The notes below the pieces were generated by a model. It did not search any database and was not told where the DNA came from. It saw nothing but the letters and a program-made list of their open reading frames with translations. A stretch of DNA of 64,000 bases, taken from Sulfurimonas sp. HSL-1716. Lineage in GTDB: Bacteria > Campylobacterota > Campylobacteria > Campylobacterales > Sulfurimonadaceae. The DNA lies in NCBI RefSeq assembly GCF_039645975.1, contig NZ_CP147918.1, forward strand, positions 1,302,001 to 1,366,000, in the 5' to 3' direction. Every line of letters starts with the position of its first letter. Position 1 is the first letter of the stretch. The position numbers and the translations under genes are program-made. Shown here piece after piece: positions 59,708 to 64,000 of this stretch.

Positions 59708-61471
59708 CTATTCATCGGTAATAATTCTGTTTTTGCCGTTTTCTTTGGCATTGTACAGTGCCAGATCGGCTCTTTTTATAAATGCCTCTTTTGTTTCATC
59801 TTTTCTGTAAGTGACCAGACCGATGCTGACGGTGAGATGACCTACCTCCTCGAATATATGCTCCGAGATGCTTTTTCTTATTCTTTCGACGATCAAAGAA
59901 GAGGTTTCCTGCACCGTTTTAGGCAGGATTATCATAAATTCCTCTCCTCCGTATCTTGCAAATATATCGCTGCTGCGAAGATATTTGCGTACTATCTCCG
60001 TAACGGTTTTCAATACGACATCTCCGACATCATGCCCGTATGTATCGTTTACCTCTTTGAAATTATCGATATCAAACATACATAATGAGAACGAAAGGTC
60101 ATATCTGTTGGACCTGTTGATCTCCTTTTGCAGGGCATCGTTAAAAAAGTATCTGTTATATATCTTGGTCAGAGCATCCTTGACGGCGATCTCTTTCATA
60201 TCATGGTAGGCTTTATGCAGCTCTTGCGTTCTTTCGTCTACTATCTTTTCCAAAGATATATTGAGGTTCGTCAGCTCATTGTTCTTTTCCTTGATCTCTT
60301 TGGAGTACTCCGTCAGCCTTTTTTTCAGTGAAACGGATATAAGATAGGAGACAAACAGCGACAAAACAATCAATACAAAAGAGAAGAACAGGATTCTAAG
60401 ATACTGCTTTTTATACATCTCTTGAAGAGATGCCGCTTTTTTTTGCAGACGGTCGTTAAAAAAGTTATAGTAAAATCCGCTTCCGACTATCCAATCGGTT
60501 CCCAAAACCTTCTTGACATACGAGAATTTTTCTTCTACCTTGCCCGTAAGCGGATTTTTTAATTTATACGATACGAAATAGGATTCTTTCGAATCGGAAC
60601 TTTTTATCAGCTCTTTGACAAACTCTTTTCCATCCGTATCTTTTAAAGAGAGTATATTGGTGTTTTTTGGAAAAAGGTCCTGCCCGTTCATTATGTTGTT
60701 GCCGTATTTGTCGATGACGAAAAAATATTTGCTGTGATTTAAAAACATATTTCTTAAAGTGTTTAAAGAGTGCTCATGCATCTGCGCCATTGTCGTATCC
60801 AAATACTCCGCCGTACCCAAATACCAGTTAAAATGGTTAAATCGCTTGACATATGCAAGCTGTTTGTACTGTTTATGGAGATCGTCGTTCGGACGTGTAA
60901 AAGTATCCCAAAGATATCCTTCGTTTTTTTCCTTTGCCAGCGCTATCTCTTCTTTCACGACATATCTTTTATGTGCGTCCTGCAGATCAAGGATACTTTT
61001 TCCTTCAAAATGCCTCAGATATGATGGAGAAAGCCGCGAGATACCGTTAAAGTCGACGATAAAGATATAACTTTCGCCATTGTTCCAAAGAAGAGGTCTG
61101 AGCGAATCGATAATTATCTTTTGGACCTCTTTTTTGGTATGGCTCTTGATATTTTGGTCATAGATATTTTTAGCTATGGAATACGCCGTGTTGACTCTGT
61201 TTTTGAGTTTCTCTTTTAGTATGTCCGTCGTAACAGATTCATTATATTGAAGCAGCTTGGAAGCGATATCGACTTTTGAGATGGTCTTGTTTTTTTGCGC
61301 TTCGACATATACTGTTTCCATATCTTTGAGAGAATCTTGATACTGAAGCTCGGTCAAATGCAGCAAAAACATCGAAATCATCGTTATGACGAAGGGTATG
61401 AAGATAAACGGACCGTACGCGATTAAAGAGACTAAATTTTTTTCACTCAAAAAATCAAGCAAATTCTTCAT
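59708..61471 (-). CDS. Cache-domain transmembrane diguanylate cyclase
   Basis: 587 residues. TM1 about 14-36; a periplasmic region of about 330 residues with two Cache-like units (ESYIFIVDFNGISRLSP ... NWYLGTAEYLD, and KYFFVIDKYGNN ... DWIVGSGFYY); TM2 about 360-380; a coiled coil; GGDEF with RYGGEEF intact. Probably makes c-di-GMP in response to a small periplasmic ligand. Start at 61471 preferred to the TTG at 61489, since TATGAT at 61502-61507 would give a leader of only a few bases for the latter. The last 3' bases converge on SulP. Confidence 0.9.
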   Translation of the reverse strand: MKNLLDFLSEKNLVSLIAYGPFIFIPFVITMISMFLLHLTELQYQDSLKDMETVYVEAQKNKTISKVDIASKLLQYNESVTTDILKEKLKNRVNTAYSIAKNIYDQNIKSHTKKEVQKIIIDSLRPLLWNNGESYIFIVDFNGISRLSPSYLRHFEGKSILDLQDAHKRYVVKEEIALAKEKNEGYLWDTFTRPNDDLHKQYKQLAYVKRFNHFNWYLGTAEYLDTTMAQMHEHSLNTLRNMFLNHSKYFFVIDKYGNNIMNGQDLFPKNTNILSLKDTDGKEFVKELIKSSDSKESYFVSYKLKNPLTGKVEEKFSYVKKVLGTDWIVGSGFYYNFFNDRLQKKAASLQEMYKKQYLRILFFSFVLIVLSLFVSYLISVSLKKRLTEYSKEIKEKNNELTNLNISLEKIVDERTQELHKAYHDMKEIAVKDALTKIYNRYFFNDALQKEINRSNRYDLSFSLCMFDIDNFKEVNDTYGHDVGDVVLKTVTEIVRKYLRSSDIFARYGGEEFMIILPKTVQETSSLIVERIRKSISEHIFEEVGHLTVSIGLVTYRKDETKEAFIKRADLALYNAKENGKNRIITDE

Positions 61472-61544
61472 AAGGCAACTTTCTGACAATAACTTTATAC
61501 TATCATACCCAATAAATATAGAAATAACAAAACAATGAGAATTT

Positions 61545-62114
61545 TTATACTTTTACTCTGTCTTGCAATGCCCTTGTAAGAGAAAGGATATCGATATTTT
61601 CAAGACTGACTCCTGTGGGTACCCCTTGAGCAATTTTTGTGAATCTGACATTATACTCACGCAGTTTGTCCTCTATGTAAAGGATCACGGCATCGTTTTG
61701 GATCGAAGGAGTAAGTGCGAATATCACTTCGCTTACCCCGCTTGAGACGATGTCTTGAAGATGAGAAACATCCAGATGTTCCAAAGAATCGAGTACAAAA
61801 TATCTTCCTTCAAAAAGCCCGTTCTCTTCAAAAGTCAGTATATCTTTGGCGTTTTCGACGATGCACAGCACTTCGATATCTCTTGAAGTATCGCTGCAGA
61901 TCGCACAAAGTTCGTCCTCGCTCATCCCGCCGCAGGAGATGCATTTTTTGAGGCTTCCGACCGCATTTTCTATGGCATGTGCCAGTTTTATAGCGTTAAA
62001 ACTCTCTTTCATCACCATATGGTATGCAAGCCTGACGGCTGACTTTTTACCTATCGTAGGGAGTTCTTCCAAGCATTCGACAAGACGGTTGAATTTTTCC
62101 AGTGATCTTTTCAT
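61545..62114 (-). CDS. recR: Recombination protein RecR
   Basis: 189 residues; loads RecA with RecFO at gaps. Helix-hairpin-helix ELPTIGKKSAVRLAYH, zinc finger CISCGGMSEDELCAIC, Toprim domain LCIVENAKD, and the Walker B-like region near the C-terminus. Start overlaps the mltA stop by 4 bases, so it is the last gene of a uvrA-mltA-recR unit. Confidence 0.96.
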   Translation of the reverse strand: MKRSLEKFNRLVECLEELPTIGKKSAVRLAYHMVMKESFNAIKLAHAIENAVGSLKKCISCGGMSEDELCAICSDTSRDIEVLCIVENAKDILTFEENGLFEGRYFVLDSLEHLDVSHLQDIVSSGVSEVIFALTPSIQNDAVILYIEDKLREYNVRFTKIAQGVPTGVSLENIDILSLTRALQDRVKV

Positions 62115-63193
62115 CTGACATTCACTTTAGGCAAGAATATCCACATTTTCAGTTTTGCTTTGAGATTTCCGGCGATATCGAGAGCCTCGTCGCCAAAACC
62201 CGTAAACAGATCGGCTCTTATAGCGGATTTTATGGCAGCTCCTCTGTCTTGAGCAAATACGATCCGGTCTATATTATGATACATATCTTTTGCATCGATA
62301 TAAAGCATGCTTCCAAGCGGTATATATTTGCTGTCTACCGCAGCGGAGCGCATCGGCGTCAAAGGGATGCCCAAAGAACCTCTTACTTCTGTCATGACCT
62401 TCTTTTTAAAGTACACGACCCTTGGATTATGGTTTAAGACATCATCGACCTTTTTCGGGTTTTCCGCTGCCCATTTTTTTATGTTCTTAAGGGACATGTC
62501 TTTCCTATCGATAATGCCGTTTGAGATCATATATTTTCCGACAGAGGTGTATTTTTGTCCGTTATTTCCGCCGTATCCGATATATATGGTGTCATTGTTG
62601 TCGAGTTTGACACGACCTGAACCCTGTATCTCCAAAAAGAAAGCGTCTATTTTATTGTCAACATAACAGATGGCAGAAGCGTTTATGTCTTTTTGCTGGG
62701 CTCTTGTATAGTACGGGACTATTTTATTTCCTTCGATCCTGCCTTTGAGGTTATATTTTTTAAGTTCTGGGTAAAGAGTGCTGAAATCGATATCGTACAT
62801 ATCTTGCGGTTTTTCGTAAAGTGGATAGATATACTTGTCATGCCTGCTGAGAGAACCGTGAAGCTCCGGTTCGTAATACCCGGTCAACATCCCCGTATCG
62901 CCCTCTTTGCCGACTATTTGGTAAAGTTCGAAGTTCTCTTCTACGAACTCTTTTTTGTCGTCTACATGCAAAGCTTCCTGACAGAGCACGCCGTACATTT
63001 CCTGCGTTTTTTTAGTTTTGCAGTTTTGCAAGAATCCCTCTACGACCTCATCGAAGTTCTCATCTTCAAATCCCTGCAGATCGGAAATATCTGCTTTTTG
63101 CAACGTAGTATCCGGCATCGCCGGTACAGTGAGCTTATTGGAGCATCCCGCAAAAAAAACGATCATAATAAAAGGTAAAAAAAACCGCATCAC
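62111..63193 (-). CDS. mltA: Membrane-bound lytic transglycosylase A
   Basis: 360-residue lipoprotein (lipobox FFAGC, about 13-17); cleaves peptidoglycan glycan strands. MltA beta-barrel region ([22 protein letters not shown]) and the 3D domain ([22 protein letters not shown]) with the catalytic Asp. Overlaps uvrA and recR by 4 bases each. Confidence 0.93.
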   Translation of the reverse strand: MMRFFLPFIMIVFFAGCSNKLTVPAMPDTTLQKADISDLQGFEDENFDEVVEGFLQNCKTKKTQEMYGVLCQEALHVDDKKEFVEENFELYQIVGKEGDTGMLTGYYEPELHGSLSRHDKYIYPLYEKPQDMYDIDFSTLYPELKKYNLKGRIEGNKIVPYYTRAQQKDINASAICYVDNKIDAFFLEIQGSGRVKLDNNDTIYIGYGGNNGQKYTSVGKYMISNGIIDRKDMSLKNIKKWAAENPKKVDDVLNHNPRVVYFKKKVMTEVRGSLGIPLTPMRSAAVDSKYIPLGSMLYIDAKDMYHNIDRIVFAQDRGAAIKSAIRADLFTGFGDEALDIAGNLKAKLKMWIFLPKVNVR

Positions 63194-64000
63194 TCTCTGT
63201 CCAACTCTTTTTTAAGATACTCTCCCGTATAGCTTCCCGTTTTCTTATAATCTCGTGCAAGCTCTTCTGGTGTTCCCACGGCGATAATATCTCCACCGCC
63301 GCTTCCGCCTTCTGGCCCCATGTCTATGATATAATCGGCATTTTTGACCATATCGAGATTATGTTCGATCACAAGCACGCTATTTCCGAGTTCCACAAAG
63401 TTATGCAAGACTTTTGTCAGACGGTTCACATCGTCAAAATGAAGCCCCGTCGTAGGTTCGTCAAGGATATACAGAGTCTTTCCTGTGTCTTTGCGGCTTA
63501 ACTCTTTAGAGAGCTTGATACGCTGCGCTTCACCGCCTGAGAGCGTCGTTGCGTTCTGTCCCAGAGTGATGTACCCAAGACCCACGTCAAAAAGCGTTTG
63601 TATCTTGATCTTGATCTTGGGGATCGCTTCAAAAAATTCCAAAGCTTCGCTCACGCTCATCTTTAAGACATCGGAGATGCTTTTGCCTTTGTAATGCACC
63701 TCTAAAGTCTGTGCATTGTACCTTGTGCCTTTACACGCGTCGCACTTGACCATGATGTCGGGCAGGAAATGCATCTCTATCTTTATTTCACCCTCGCCCT
63801 GACATTTCTCACAGCGTCCGCCTTTGACGTTAAAACTAAACCTTGAGGAGCTATATCCGCGTATATTCGCCTCTTTCGTCTTTGCAAAAAGCGCACGTAT
63901 CTCGTCCATGACTCCCGTATATGTCGCAGGATTGGATCTCGGAGTTCTGCCTATCGGACTTTGATCGAGGTAGATGACTTTGTCCACATGCTCCAAGCCG
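63190..64000 (-). CDS. uvrA: Excinuclease ABC subunit A (3' part, runs off the window)
   Basis: C-terminal about 270 residues of UvrA, the DNA-damage-recognition ATPase of nucleotide excision repair. Present: the zinc finger [29 protein letters not shown] signature [11 protein letters not shown], Walker [13 protein letters not shown], and the C-terminal [21 protein letters not shown]. The gene continues past base 64000. Overlaps mltA by 4 bases. Confidence 0.96.
   Translation of the reverse strand, partial: GLEHVDKVIYLDQSPIGRTPRSNPATYTGVMDEIRALFAKTKEANIRGYSSSRFSFNVKGGRCEKCQGEGEIKIEMHFLPDIMVKCDACKGTRYNAQTLEVHYKGKSISDVLKMSVSEALEFFEAIPKIKIKIQTLFDVGLGYITLGQNATTLSGGEAQRIKLSKELSRKDTGKTLYILDEPTTGLHFDDVNRLTKVLHNFVELGNSVLVIEHNLDMVKNADYIIDMGPEGGSGGGDIIAVGTPEELARDYKKTGSYTGEYLKKELDRE

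Noticed and set aside
1-64000. tRNA, rRNA or CRISPR loci
   Set aside because: No gap is long enough for rRNA, no cloverleaf or CCA-ended candidate was seen by eye in the gaps, and no regularly spaced repeats were found; a tRNAscan/CRISPR finder run would settle this.

Overview
The window looks like chromosome from a free-living, motile, sulfur- and hydrogen-using member of Campylobacterota (Sulfurimonas-like; the genus is an inference). The evidence is the gene order cvpA-fur-lysS-glyA-DUF1882-SPOR-(trpE)-aroE, which from memory matches Campylobacter jejuni apart from trpE; a Helicobacter/Wolinella-type hydABC hydrogenase; a Tat-type sulfide:quinone oxidoreductase-like flavoprotein; class II DAHP synthase; moderate-to-low GC; very tight gene packing with many 1-, 4- and 8-base overlaps; and frequent TTG starts. 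I see no rRNA, tRNA, CRISPR array or complete insertion sequence. No stretch over 300 bases lacks a gene; the longest gaps are about 220 (11740-11958), 201 (49312-49512) and 196 (37759-37954) bases.

Layout. 1-2065: 5' two-thirds of dnaE (minus). 2153-10575: a two-component system followed by an envelope efflux operon (unknown periplasmic protein, TolC-like, adaptor, RND pump, unknown small protein). 10596-16752 (minus): DJ-1-like protein, elongation factor P, a repeat element, SQR-like flavoprotein and a large PAS/GAF/GGDEF/EAL protein. 16904-22767 (plus): hoxEFUYH-hoxW, encoding an NAD(H)-linked bidirectional NiFe hydrogenase, then a transposase-derived gene. 22785-30733 (minus): hydABC, encoding a membrane-bound uptake NiFe hydrogenase, then a degenerate HypF paralogue and a full HypF. 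30856-37758 (minus): a seven-gene run motA-motB-fliP-binding protein-GGDEF/EAL-trmA-SH3-like protein. 37955-43647 (plus): a lipid-linked glycan/LPS cluster (two GT39 enzymes, a flippase-like protein, a GT9 enzyme and a PAP2 phosphatase). 43622-46041 (minus): Xer recombinase, BamB-like lipoprotein and YfgM-like protein. 46152-47867 (plus): gatC, an ArsC-like gene and pilT. 47962-49311 (minus): class II DAHP synthase. 49513-57913 (plus): diguanylate cyclase-cvpA-fur-lysS-glyA-DUF1882-SPOR-trpE-aroE. 57999-59693: SulP transporter. 59708-64000 (minus): Cache/GGDEF protein, recR, mltA and the 3' end of uvrA.

The genes suggest a cell that takes electrons from H2 through two different hydrogenases (a periplasmic quinone-linked one and a cytoplasmic NAD-linked one) and from sulfide. 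It couples environmental sensing to motility through c-di-GMP: four GGDEF proteins lie in the window, one of them apparently co-transcribed with the flagellar stator. The points most worth checking are the tandem HypF/pseudo-HypF pair, the Asn in place of a proximal-cluster Cys in HydA, the domesticated transposase at the end of the hox operon, the binding-protein/GGDEF-EAL pair, and the efflux operon with two unrecognised proteins behind a TTCAT repeat array. I did not find a clearly unprecedented system; these are the strongest candidates.
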